This document shows positions 55,878 to 64,000 of a stretch of DNA of 64,000 nucleotides, piece by piece. The translations under genes were made by a program, and so were the position numbers. Position 1 is the stretch's first letter. Every line of letters starts with the position of its first letter. The notes under the pieces were generated by a model. That model was not told the origin of the DNA, did no database searches, and was given only the letters and a program-made list of their open reading frames with translations. Source of the DNA: Enterococcus larvae (GTDB lineage Bacteria > Bacillota > Bacilli > Lactobacillales > Enterococcaceae); the NCBI RefSeq assembly GCF_017830045.1, contig NZ_JAEDXU010000003.1, positions 62,001 to 126,000 on the forward strand. The letters are read 5' to 3'.

Positions 55878-56663
55878 ATGTATAGAATTGGTCGATTTTC
55901 AAAGTTAGTGAATGTCTCCACTCGAATGTTGAGATATTATGATGAGCATGGGATCTTCAGTCCCTCTCATGTTGATCCGGATACTGGATACCGCATGTAC
56001 AGTCCCCATCAAATCCCAGATCTGAACCAAATTATATTGCTGCGGGATTCAGGCTTCAAAGTAGAAGAAATCACTGATGCCTTAACCCGTATCAACGATG
56101 CTGAATTTCTGGAATCGCTTTTGAAGAAAAAAATGGAGCAATCTCTTACAGCTATTGAAAATGAACAGCAGAAAATCAAACAAATCAAAGAACAATTAAA
56201 GCTATTGAAGGAGGAACAACAAATGATCAAAGGAACAGAAATCGATTTTGTCGTAAAAAACAGCTTGAAGGCATTGGAACTGTATAAGGAGATATTTGAA
56301 ATTGAGGTCGTAGAAGCAACTAATTATCCTGAAGGAAGCAACGAGGCTGTGTTTACTCTTTACAACACCAGATTCCACATGCTGGATGCAAATCCCGATT
56401 ACGGACTCAAAGCACCTGATAAGGAGCACCCTAATACGATCTGGTTCAACATATCAGTGGAAGATATTGAAAAGACCTATCAAACCGCTCTTGAAAATGG
56501 CTGTACTGAAATTCAACCAATCACGGAAATGATGGACGGAGCCGTTCGCAACGCCCTGTTTGTCGATCCTTACGGGTATATGTGGATGCTGCATCAAATT
56601 TACGAGAATCTGAGCTTTGAAGAAAGAATTGCCATTCTTGAAGAAGACATGCACACATCTTAA
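55878..56663 (+). CDS. MerR-family regulator fused to a VOC domain
   Basis: Residues 1-75 form a MerR winged helix (RIGRFSKLVNVSTRMLRYYD, GYRMYSP). Residues 80-115 form a dimerisation coiled coil rich in Glu, Gln and Lys. Residues from about 120 form a VOC/PhnB-like domain (FHMLDANPDYG, FVDPYGYMWMLHQ) in place of the usual effector domain. This suggests the ligand is a small molecule or metal-bound compound of the glyoxalase-fold type. No catalytic role is claimed. It is autoregulated by the palindromic promoter just upstream and has no linked target. Confidence 0.85.
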   Translation: MYRIGRFSKLVNVSTRMLRYYDEHGIFSPSHVDPDTGYRMYSPHQIPDLNQIILLRDSGFKVEEITDALTRINDAEFLESLLKKKMEQSLTAIENEQQKIKQIKEQLKLLKEEQQMIKGTEIDFVVKNSLKALELYKEIFEIEVVEATNYPEGSNEAVFTLYNTRFHMLDANPDYGLKAPDKEHPNTIWFNISVEDIEKTYQTALENGCTEIQPITEMMDGAVRNALFVDPYGYMWMLHQIYENLSFEERIAILEEDMHTS

Positions 56664-56698
56664 CATTTATTGCCTATTAAGAGCTAAAAGAGTGTAAA

Positions 56699-56742
56699 AA
56701 CACCAGTGAAGGAATTGTAAGCAATCCTTTCACTGGTGTTTA
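56699..56742. terminator. bidirectional terminator between the MerR-VOC gene and efp
   Basis: AACACCAGTGAAGGA and TCCTTTCACTGGTGTT with T-rich tails on both strands. Confidence 0.85.
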
Positions 56743-56782
56743 TTTATCCGTCAAATCGATTGATTGACTTCAAGCAATTCTT

Positions 56783-57343
56783 TTATTTCGCACGTTTCAG
56801 GTAAGTACCTTCTTGTGTGTTGATTTCAAGTTTTTCGCCGCTTTCGATGAAGTCAGGAACGTTTACAACTAATCCTGTTTCCATTGTTGCAGGCTTACCA
56901 GAACCAGTCACTGTGGCACCCTTGATAGAAGGCTGTGTTTCAGCAACAGTTAAGATCACTGTAGTCGGCAGCGTGATACCAATCACTTCTGAACCGTAAA
57001 ACTGGATCTTCACTTCCATATTTTCCAAAAGGTACTTCAGCTCTTCTTCGATCGTATCTGTTGGGATTTCATATTGTTCATATGTTTCCATATCCATAAA
57101 AATTGCTACATCGTCTTGGCTGTAAAGGTATTGTGCCGGCTTTGTATCGATATGCGCCTTTTTTACTTTATCATCCGGACGCATTGTTGTTTCAGTCGTT
57201 GAGCCTGTACGCACGTCTTTCAGCTTCATACGCATAACTGTATTTCCTTTACCAGGTTTGTGGTGGCTGGCTTCTAATACTTTGATCAACTTACCGTCTT
57301 GTTCGAATGTCATACCTGATTTAAGATCACTGATTGCAATCAT
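56783..57343 (-). CDS. efp: elongation factor P
   Basis: EF-P relieves ribosome stalling at consecutive prolines. This 186-residue protein has the N-terminal KOW-like domain with [12 protein letters not shown] (the modifiable Lys loop), two OB folds and the end YLKRAK. Length and N-terminus [14 protein letters not shown] are typical. It is monocistronic. Confidence 0.97.
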   Translation of the reverse strand: MIAISDLKSGMTFEQDGKLIKVLEASHHKPGKGNTVMRMKLKDVRTGSTTETTMRPDDKVKKAHIDTKPAQYLYSQDDVAIFMDMETYEQYEIPTDTIEEELKYLLENMEVKIQFYGSEVIGITLPTTVILTVAETQPSIKGATVTGSGKPATMETGLVVNVPDFIESGEKLEINTQEGTYLKRAK

Positions 57344-57535
57344 TGTCTAAATTCCTCTTTTCTAAAAAAATAATCTCCACTCATTGTAGCAAATTACAGA
57401 CTGATACGCTAGAGAATATACAAATATATGCATTCCTGTTAAAAAAATGGGGTAATAATTTGTATTTCTCGTTTATATTAAAGGAAAAATTCGCTTTTTA
57501 CACATAGAACTGCTTATTGAATGTACATCTGAATC

Positions 57536-57997
57536 CTACAATGGTCTTGACGTCCTATTTCTACTTCGCTCTTTTTGAGCAGCTTTGACCTTCTCCAACA
57601 AGCTATCGCCAGGGGCTTCATCGATCCAAGAAAATTTGCTGCGGTAATAATACAAACAGGTCACCAACGGCAGATCAACAGAAAAAAATCTCTTTATCAA
57701 AGGGCCATCTGCTCCTTCTACCTCCAACTCAGCATTTCCTTTAGCATCAAAGGTAATGTAGCCTAACGTCTCTCCCTCGCCTAAAATCAGCCAAACCGTG
57801 TTATTCATCCTCGGAATATACTCAACCAGCTGTTTTAATAATTGGGAAACCGTCATATCCTGAGGAAATTCCCTTGTCACTCGATGATCTGTTGCATCGT
57901 CGCCCATGCAGACACTATCTCGATCAAGTCGGACAGAGAATCGACTATTTTTTGAAATAATCGTCTGTTCATTTCTCTTTTTGAACCATTTCAGCAT
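57536..57997 (-). CDS. hypothetical protein
   Basis: This 153-residue soluble protein has no family I recognise. It starts LKWFKKRNEQTI and has a beta-rich middle (TVWLILGEGETLGYITFD) and an aromatic stretch (CLYYYRSKFSWID). The tail is basic and probably disordered. The ATG at 57997 has AGGAG upstream. It stands alone between efp and the ROK fructokinase gene. Confidence 0.7.
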   Translation of the reverse strand: MLKWFKKRNEQTIISKNSRFSVRLDRDSVCMGDDATDHRVTREFPQDMTVSQLLKQLVEYIPRMNNTVWLILGEGETLGYITFDAKGNAELEVEGADGPLIKRFFSVDLPLVTCLYYYRSKFSWIDEAPGDSLLEKVKAAQKERSRNRTSRPL

Positions 57998-58069
57998 TTA
58001 CAGAGTGCTCCTTTTTATGCAGCTGATTTCTCGTAACAGCAAGTGAACAAGTTCAGCTACTACATTTCT

Positions 58070-58951
58070 TTATTTATTCAATTCCCTTAACGCCAAGGCG
58101 AAATTCCCAACTGTTGCACTTCCATTTTCAGGAATCGCCGGATTAACAATATAATCCTCTAGCGGTGGAACCTCAACATACCCATTATTCAGTTCTGTAA
58201 AGATTGAGCGAACCTTGCTCATTAAGTGCTCCTGCTGCATCACACCACCACCGAAAATAATTTTTTCAGGGGCAAAATTTAATCTTGTATTCAGCGCCAG
58301 TTGTGCAATGTAATAGGCTTCTATGTCCCAGACATCGTGCTCCTCTGTCACCGTTTCCCCACGTAGACCTGTTCTCGCTTGAAGGCTGGGACCAGAGGCC
58401 GCTCCTTCCAGACAATCTGCACCATGATAAGGACAGACTCCTTCAAAATCAATATCATCAGGATGGCGCTTCACAAAGGTATGTCCCATTTCTAAATGAG
58501 TCAAGCCGCCGATAAACTCGCCATTTTGAATCACACCACCACCGATACCTGTCCCAACAGTAAAGTAGACACAGGAATTTGCATCTTTCGCTGCACCCAT
58601 CGTGTATTCACCAAAAGCGCTGGCATTTACATCTGTTGTTAAATAAATCGGAAGATCAAAATACTTTTTCAATGCAGATAATATATCGAACCCACGCCAT
58701 TCCAGCTTAGGAGTTGCAAGGATTTTTCCATAGTTTTCTGAATGCGGATCGATGTCCACCGGTCCAAAGGAGCCAATCGCTATTGCGGAAATATCGTATG
58801 CTGAGAAGAAATCAATCACTTTTTTCATCGTTTCCTCCGGATCTCCTGTGGGGAAAGACGTTTGTTCCTGAACCTTGAAATCCATGTCTCCAACGGCACA
58901 GACAAACTTGGTTCCTCCTGCTTCAATACTGCCTAGTAATATACTGCTCAT
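58070..58951 (-). CDS. scrK: ROK-family fructokinase
   Basis: This 293-residue kinase of the bacterial fructokinase branch has GSIEAGGTKFVCAVGD, GSFGPVDIDP, YFTVGTGIGGGVI and the zinc motif with CPYHGADCLEGAASGP. It would phosphorylate fructose to fructose 6-phosphate, mostly that released from sucrose. No sucrose genes are adjacent. The ATG at 58951 has GAGGA upstream. Confidence 0.9.
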   Translation of the reverse strand: MSSILLGSIEAGGTKFVCAVGDMDFKVQEQTSFPTGDPEETMKKVIDFFSAYDISAIAIGSFGPVDIDPHSENYGKILATPKLEWRGFDILSALKKYFDLPIYLTTDVNASAFGEYTMGAAKDANSCVYFTVGTGIGGGVIQNGEFIGGLTHLEMGHTFVKRHPDDIDFEGVCPYHGADCLEGAASGPSLQARTGLRGETVTEEHDVWDIEAYYIAQLALNTRLNFAPEKIIFGGGVMQQEHLMSKVRSIFTELNNGYVEVPPLEDYIVNPAIPENGSATVGNFALALRELNK

Positions 58952-59117
58952 TTCTTCATCCTCCGATTCTATCAGTTCTTAAAAGACTATACATTTATTT
59001 TAAGCTAAAAAAGTGATACTGTCTCGTGTTTTTTATATTTCGAATTTGAAAAAGTGCAGAAATTGGTTTTTCGTACTATACTTATGATAAGAAACAAAAA
59101 AGAACGGAGTGAACAAC

Positions 59118-59594
59118 ATGTCAGTCTATGATTTTGAAGCAACACTGGAAAACGGTGAAACCTACTCTTTAGATAAATACAAAGGTCAAGTAATGGTCAT
59201 TGTCAACACAGCAACAAAATGCGGCCTTGCCCCACAGTTTGAGCAGTTGGAGCAATTGTATGAAGAGTATAAAGATAGAGGCTTGATCATTCTCGGCTTT
59301 CCTTCCAATCAGTTCAAGCAAGAAGTCAGCAGCAGCGAGGAAGCAGCAGAATCCTGCCGTATGACTTACGGAGTTTCTTTCCCTATGCATCAGATTTGTC
59401 ATGTCAACGGAGCTGAAACCTTGCCGTTATTCAAGTATTTAAAGGATCAGACCAAAGGCGCACTAGGCAGCTCGATCAAGTGGAACTTCACAAAATTTCT
59501 AATCGACAAGGACGGTGAGGTAGCAAATCGCTACGCACCGCAAACCAATCCTCTGAAGATGGAAGAAGATATTGAAACGTTGATCAAAGAGTAA
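59118..59594 (+). CDS. glutathione peroxidase family protein
   Basis: This 158-residue thiol peroxidase has the catalytic Cys35 in TATKCGLAPQ, Gln in LGFPSNQF and Trp-Asn in KWNFTKFL, the usual triad. In bacteria of this group the reductant is often thioredoxin rather than glutathione. The ATG at 59118 is preferred over a GTG nine bases upstream, which overlaps the GGAG ribosome site. It is monocistronic with a terminator. Confidence 0.93.
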   Translation: MSVYDFEATLENGETYSLDKYKGQVMVIVNTATKCGLAPQFEQLEQLYEEYKDRGLIILGFPSNQFKQEVSSSEEAAESCRMTYGVSFPMHQICHVNGAETLPLFKYLKDQTKGALGSSIKWNFTKFLIDKDGEVANRYAPQTNPLKMEEDIETLIKE

Positions 59595-59616
59595 TGGCAC
59601 AGTCAAATGAAAAGTA

Positions 59617-59665
59617 AAAAAACAGTTTATCGTCATCAATTTTATTTGACGATAAACTGTTTTTC
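59617..59665 (+). terminator. terminator of the glutathione peroxidase gene
   Basis: AAAACAGTTTATCGTCA and TTGACGATAAACTGTTTTT with a T-rich end. Confidence 0.85.
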
Positions 59666-59727
59666 TATCCCTTTCTCTGTGTTTCTTTGCTATAATCATC
59701 CATAATAAGAAATTGGGGGGATTTCGC

Positions 59728-60192
59728 TTGAAGATACGACTGGCATTACTGAATGAAGCACCTATGATAAAAGCACTTGTCCACGAAACGATCAAACACA
59801 TTTATCCACATTATTATCCTGAAGGTGCCGTTGATTTTTTTCTAGCACACCACAGTATAAAAACGATTGAAACAGACATTGAACAGGAACAGGTCTTCGT
59901 GATTGAAGAAGCTGCGATTCTTGGAACCGTTACCCTTAAAGGTATTGAAATCTGTCGACTATTTGTAGCACCTGACTGCCAAGGTCAAGGACATGGTCGC
60001 GCCCTATTGGACTTTTCCGAAAGAATGATCTCAAAAAACAGCGATGCTATCCGTTTAGATGCCTCACTTCCGTCTAAACGGATTTATCTGAATAGAGGCT
60101 ATCATGAAGTTGCTTCACACTGTCTGGCAGCAAAAGATGGGGATTTCCTCTGCTATGATGTCATGGAAAAAACAATCGCCTTACATGATTAA
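59728..60192 (+). CDS. GNAT-family acetyltransferase
   Basis: This 154-residue N-acetyltransferase has the acetyl-CoA site CRLFVAPDCQGQGHGRALLD, preceded by a short N-lobe. The acceptor is unknown. The TTG at 59728 has GGGGGG seven bases upstream. It is monocistronic, followed by the long dispersed repeat. Confidence 0.88.
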   Translation: MKIRLALLNEAPMIKALVHETIKHIYPHYYPEGAVDFFLAHHSIKTIETDIEQEQVFVIEEAAILGTVTLKGIEICRLFVAPDCQGQGHGRALLDFSERMISKNSDAIRLDASLPSKRIYLNRGYHEVASHCLAAKDGDFLCYDVMEKTIALHD

Positions 60193-60420
60193 AAAAACAG
60201 AGACCGAGACAAACGTGTTTAGCTATAAGCATCAGGTAGGTATTTTTCAGCATCTGCTCTGCTTACTTTGTAAGTAATCACAGTGATTCAACGCCATAAG
60301 CCGAAATGCACAAGTTTTTATGCACTCCGGCTTATTGCCGTAGGAGCTGCTTCTGACTTACCGTCTATTCTAATTTAAGGTATGAAAAAGAGCGGGAACA
60401 GATTATTGTCCCACTCACCG
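60190..60420. repeat. dispersed intergenic repeat, long copy
   Basis: The outer parts match 33197-33335. A block of about 92 bp (60250-60341) is extra and adds two hairpins, TTACTTTGTAAGTAA and ATAAGCCG..CCGGCTTAT. The terminal GGGAACAG..TTGTCCC hairpin acts as a terminator between the GNAT gene and the convergent aldo-keto reductase gene. Confidence 0.75.
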
Positions 60421-60436
60421 TTTCGTTTTTACAGTT

Positions 60437-61426
60437 TCAAGTATTCAATATCGTATTGATTGCGGCTGTTTCTTCTTCGGAAAAATGAAGATCATCCAAG
60501 GCCTTCAGGTTATCTTCAAAGTGATGCAGCTGAGTTGCCCCTACGACAACTGATGTGATTTCTTTTTGTGACAGCAGCCAAGCCAACGCCATTTGAGAAA
60601 GTGTCTGCCCTCTCTGTTTTGCCAACTGTCGAAGCTTCTCAAGACGTGCTTGTGTTCCTGCTCTTGCTGCTCCTGCCAACAACTGCTTATTGGTTCGATG
60701 AATCGGAAAATCATCAGGAATATGCTGACTAAATTTGTCGGTCAGCAAGCCTTCTGCTAGTGGTCCATAAGCAATGCCGCCAACACCAGAGTCTTTCAAA
60801 AGTTCTAATAGCCCGCTGTCTCTTGGTTCTCTATTTAACATATTATAAGACATCTGATGAATGACAAAAGGGGTGCGTCGTTCCTTAAATAAACGAATCA
60901 TTTCCTCTGTCTCTGCCGTATTATAATTAGAAATCCCAATGTAGTAGGCCTTCCCTTGTCTAACAATCAAATCCAGTGCTTCTGCCGTTTCCTCAAAAGG
61001 GGTATTCGGATCAGGACGATGGGTATAAAATATATCGACATAATCCAGATTCATCCGTTTTAGGCTGTTATCTAAACTGGAAGTGATGTATTTCTTCGAA
61101 CCCCATTCGCCATAAGGACCCGGTCCCATGAGGAAGCCCGCTTTCGTAGAAATAATCAGTTCATCTCTATATGCAGCTAAATCCTCCATCATGATTTTTC
61201 CAAATACCTTTTCTGAATCACCTGGTTTCAATCCATAATTATTTGCCAAATCAAAGTGAATCACCCCTTGATCAAAAGCTGATAAGACCAATTCTCTTGT
61301 TTTTTCATGCGTTGAAAGCGCATGTCCTCGCCATAATCCCAGAGAAACTGGCGGAAGCAATACACCTGACTTGCCGCTTCTTCGATAATCAACTGCATCG
61401 TATCGCTGCTCATTTGCTGTAAACAT
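60437..61426 (-). CDS. aldo-keto reductase
   Basis: This 329-residue TIM-barrel NADPH oxidoreductase, YghZ/Kv-beta-like, has FDLANNYGLKPGDSEK (catalytic Asp and Tyr), Lys in STKAGFLMGPG and His in YTHRPDPNTP. Members reduce aldehydes such as methylglyoxal. I chose the ATG at 61426 because GGAAAGGG lies seven bases upstream; an ATG 21 bp earlier has its AGGAG too far away. Confidence 0.92.
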   Translation of the reverse strand: MFTANEQRYDAVDYRRSGKSGVLLPPVSLGLWRGHALSTHEKTRELVLSAFDQGVIHFDLANNYGLKPGDSEKVFGKIMMEDLAAYRDELIISTKAGFLMGPGPYGEWGSKKYITSSLDNSLKRMNLDYVDIFYTHRPDPNTPFEETAEALDLIVRQGKAYYIGISNYNTAETEEMIRLFKERRTPFVIHQMSYNMLNREPRDSGLLELLKDSGVGGIAYGPLAEGLLTDKFSQHIPDDFPIHRTNKQLLAGAARAGTQARLEKLRQLAKQRGQTLSQMALAWLLSQKEITSVVVGATQLHHFEDNLKALDDLHFSEEETAAINTILNT

Positions 61427-61590
61427 TGCTGCACCCTTTCCAAACATATTTTTATAGAACCATTATCTCCTGTTCCTACACCTTAAGCAACTAAGAAGAC
61501 AGCTCCCAGCGATCATCCACTGAGAACTGTATTCGTCTTCTTTTCTCATATCTTATATTGATCAGCTATCAAACAGTCCACTCTTCTTCA

Positions 61591-62229
61591 CTATGCTTCC
61601 GGAAAAAGCAGCTCTGACTGCTGTTTCATCTTTTCCGGAAAATAGGCATACAACAGATACCATTCGATCAGCCCTGGATAATAATCCAATGACAACAATG
61701 ATTTAGCAAAAGACATTCCGGCGATCTCTCCCAACAGCGAAAAACTGCTTTGATGATGATAAGGTCCCAGCTTCCACAGCTCCACACGGTATTGATTCAC
61801 AAACAGTTCTTCTGTCTGCTCCTGAATATAGTGAAACAGTTCATGGGCAATAACGATTTCCTTCCATCGATCAAATTGCATCTCTGTTAAGCCCTGTTCC
61901 TTGAAATAGCTATCCTTCTCTTTCAGCTTTTGATTAACGACGATTTGATTGGGAATCTCAAAGTAACCGATGGATGTGAAGCTTTCATGGATCGTATATT
62001 CTTTATATGTCACAGCCACGCCAAATATCTTTGCGATTTCACTAGGAAGCATTTCAGGAAAATCCTGTCGCAGCTGTGTTCCGAGCCTTTCTCCTTCAGC
62101 CTGCGCCAGTTGACAAAGGTTTTCCTGCTGCGCTTCTGTTAAGCGTCTGCCGATCCTATCTCGATTGAATGCTATTGTGATAAACTGCTGCTGGGATGCT
62201 TGTTTGAGTCGTTCTATATACGTCTTCAT
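61591..62229 (-). CDS. putative zinc metallopeptidase (HExxH)
   Basis: This 212-residue protein has HELFHYIQEQ, a zinc-protease HExxH motif near residue 128, in an otherwise unrecognised sequence. A family such as IrrE/ImmA or a small minigluzincin is possible, but the helix-turn-helix of ImmA partners is absent. Its ATG overlaps the stop of the hydantoinase-like gene (TAATG), so the two are translationally coupled. Function is not assigned. Confidence 0.7.
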   Translation of the reverse strand: MKTYIERLKQASQQQFITIAFNRDRIGRRLTEAQQENLCQLAQAEGERLGTQLRQDFPEMLPSEIAKIFGVAVTYKEYTIHESFTSIGYFEIPNQIVVNQKLKEKDSYFKEQGLTEMQFDRWKEIVIAHELFHYIQEQTEELFVNQYRVELWKLGPYHHQSSFSLLGEIAGMSFAKSLLSLDYYPGLIEWYLLYAYFPEKMKQQSELLFPEA

Positions 62230-64000
62230 TACAGATTATTCCTTGCGCCGACTACGATTACTTCCTCTCTGCCGCCATGCTGCATTAATTCAGTGTCCAT
62301 GACCATATGGAGTTGAGAAAGCTCAAGCATACCAGTATAGTCGACCACTTTCGCACCAATACAGAGATAGATGTCCGGAGCCAGCTTGATGTCACTTTTA
62401 TAAACAGCCAGATCTTCCCAATACTTGTCAACAATATTGCGAATACCTCCTACTGTTGTTTTGACAGCTTCTCCATCGCCACGCTGAATTTTGATAAAGC
62501 CTTTTTTATCAATGATCCGTAATTCCTGCTGTTCATTTTTCATCGTACCGAAGCAGTAGAAGAATTCATTTTCTTCAACTAAATACACTTGCTCCTCAGT
62601 GACCTGCATTGATTTCGCCACCAATGTTTTTGCTTCTGCTTCATCCACTTGAGCGACCAGATCCGTTGTTTTCACTTCTGTCGATCCTGTCGCAATCGCC
62701 CGCACCTTATTGGTCTGCGCATCAATTTCCATCTGCACTTCAATTGTTTCAGGAGAAGCGCCTGATTTTGTCGCTGACTGGATTGCTTCATTTCGAATAT
62801 CCTCTAAATCCTGTGCATTTGGATTCGGTATCACCCGTTCCACTACATCTCGAACCATCGCCAGAGCAACGCCAATAGAGGAAATGACCTCCGCATGCTG
62901 AGCAATATCATAGCCCAACCTCATTCGTTTCGCTGTATAAGGCAGTAGGGATGTTGCTCCACCGCCGCCGCCAACAAGTGATATCTGGCTGCGTTCTACC
63001 TTGTGCTTATCTGCAAGAAAATTGATGACCTTGATTACTACATCAGAAGCTTTGTCCATGATTTGTGTTGCCGTTTCCTCTACAGATAGATTCAGTTCAT
63101 CTGCTAATGCCTTTACCGCTTTATAGCTGGCTTCATAGTTCCCAAATGAATAGTCACCTTCTTTTACCAGCTTCAATGCGTTGGCCGCACAGGTCACAGT
63201 GATGGCAAAGCGTTTCCCATCCGCCCCTTCAATCGCAATATAGTCAGATGGATCATTTTCTAACGGCTGAATACGAACCACCTTAGGATCAATGATTTCT
63301 TCCGGCTTAGAAAAAGCGGCATAAGGTAATTTGGCAATATGGGCGGAGCGAGGTCCTACAGCAACAACATTATGACTATCTGCCCGCACCATGCTTCCAC
63401 CAGCAACACCTGAAACGTGTACATCCAATGAACTGATCAAGGTTTTATGCCCGCCGACGACTGAATAATCGATCATAGGACGCCCATTTTTAATGACGCC
63501 AATATCTGTACTCGTGCCGCCAACCTCAAAGAAAATTGCATTTGATGCCTTAAGATACATCAATGCACCGACAGTCGAAGCCGCTGGGCCTGACAGCATC
63601 GTAAGCACCGGACGTTTACGCATTTCATTAATGTCCATTACACCGCCATCGCCACGCATGATCATCAAGGGCACCTTGATGCCAGCTTGACGAACGCTGT
63701 TTTCAGTACTGTCTGCTGTTTCAAACATTTTCGGCAGGATCGATGCATTGATCACCGCTGTTCGTGTTCTTTTGGACAGTCCATACATTTTACTGATATC
63801 ACTCGCCTGAGAAACTTCGATATTCATGCTCTTGCCAATATCAGCAACTGCCTCTTCCTCTCGCTTATTGTCTACACCAAAGGCTTTAGAAGCTACGATC
63901 ACTTCTGCTCCTTCACCTACCAGCTCTTCGATCGTTCGTTTTGCTATACTCTGGTCAAATTTTTTCAACGGAATATATTTGTTGTGTGTCACGATTTTTC
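62229..64000 (-). CDS. hydantoinase/oxoprolinase family protein, C-terminal part (cut by window edge)
   Basis: About 590 residues are visible and the frame runs off the right edge without a stop, so the N-terminus is missing. The HyuA-type ATPase core has EVGGTSTDIGVIKNG, LTMLSGPAASTVGAL, HVSGVAGGSMVR and LVGGGGGATSLL. The family hydrolyses hydantoins or 5-oxoproline at the cost of ATP. The actual substrate is unknown. It is followed by the coupled HExxH gene. Confidence 0.85.
   Translation of the reverse strand, partial: KIVTHNKYIPLKKFDQSIAKRTIEELVGEGAEVIVASKAFGVDNKREEEAVADIGKSMNIEVSQASDISKMYGLSKRTRTAVINASILPKMFETADSTENSVRQAGIKVPLMIMRGDGGVMDINEMRKRPVLTMLSGPAASTVGALMYLKASNAIFFEVGGTSTDIGVIKNGRPMIDYSVVGGHKTLISSLDVHVSGVAGGSMVRADSHNVVAVGPRSAHIAKLPYAAFSKPEEIIDPKVVRIQPLENDPSDYIAIEGADGKRFAITVTCAANALKLVKEGDYSFGNYEASYKAVKALADELNLSVEETATQIMDKASDVVIKVINFLADKHKVERSQISLVGGGGGATSLLPYTAKRMRLGYDIAQHAEVISSIGVALAMVRDVVERVIPNPNAQDLEDIRNEAIQSATKSGASPETIEVQMEIDAQTNKVRAIATGSTEVKTTDLVAQVDEAEAKTLVAKSMQVTEEQVYLVEENEFFYCFGTMKNEQQELRIIDKKGFIKIQRGDGEAVKTTVGGIRNIVDKYWEDLAVYKSDIKLAPDIYLCIGAKVVDYTGMLELSQLHMVMDTELMQHGGREEVIVVGARNNL

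Overview
The window looks like chromosomal DNA of a low-GC Gram-positive bacterium of the Lactobacillales, most likely an Enterococcus. The support is gene content and style: strong AGGAGG-type ribosome sites, frequent TTG and GTG starts, CcpA cre sites, a PerR-type ahpCF locus, an MsmX-type sugar ATPase, ROK kinases and an XylR repressor. Nothing seen fixes the species. No rRNA, tRNA or CRISPR array was recognised. Both ends are cut inside genes: a GH65 phosphorylase on the left and a hydantoinase/oxoprolinase on the right.

Layout. 1-2.3 kb: a GH65 disaccharide phosphorylase and beta-phosphoglucomutase (pgmB), both preceded by the same CG-centred palindrome and separated by two small membrane-protein genes. 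2.3-3.3 kb: an unknown gene and an array of structured repeats. 3.4-9.6 kb: an AraC/GyrI-type regulator, ahpC-ahpF behind PerR-like boxes, an unknown gene, an RpiB-like isomerase, and a lone tyrosine integrase. 10.2-14.8 kb: a response regulator/kinase/ABC exporter operon. 15.2-17.5 kb: a PucR-type regulator and a shared sugar-ABC ATPase. 18.2-30.5 kb: a xylose/alpha-xyloside locus (xylR divergent from xylA, binding protein, two permeases, GH31 alpha-xylosidase, phospho-type GH1, xylB, ROK kinase). 30.6-33.2 kb: a lipoprotein, an AraC/cupin regulator and a divergent secreted protein. 33.3-46.9 kb: a complete-looking Ter-type (tellurite/Ca2+ stress) island. 47-64 kb: mostly housekeeping and accessory genes (EndoIII-like protein, MarR/SDR/OYE cluster, MoxR-DUF58-transglutaminase operon, MerR-VOC regulator, EF-P, ROK fructokinase, glutathione peroxidase, aldo-keto reductase).

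How genes work together. The xyl locus reads as an importer and cytoplasmic degradation line for alpha-xylosylated oligosaccharides such as isoprimeverose. It has no ABC ATPase of its own, so the MsmX-type ATPase at 16.4 kb probably powers it. The Ter island has two back-to-back promoters near 41.6 kb. One drives yceG and telA leftward, followed by a four-gene, translationally coupled biosynthetic operon (TIM-barrel lyase, PRTase-TRSP, PRTase/PELOTA, HAD). The other drives three TerD paralogues and a Ca2+ P-type ATPase rightward.

Most notable observation. In the Ter island, the intergenic DNA just before telA and just before the Ca2+ ATPase holds tandem arrays of 105-123 bp units. Each unit is a stem-loop, then a conserved ATATCGGACCTA-like linker, then a second stem-loop with an AAACTG/CAGTTT stem, then AATAA and AAGGAG. 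The last AAGGAG is the ribosome site of the gene. One unit has both arms of the first stem replaced by a different complementary pair, which points to a selected RNA structure. I do not recognise this element as a known riboswitch or leader class. A second, unrelated covarying hairpin array lies at 2.94-3.25 kb.
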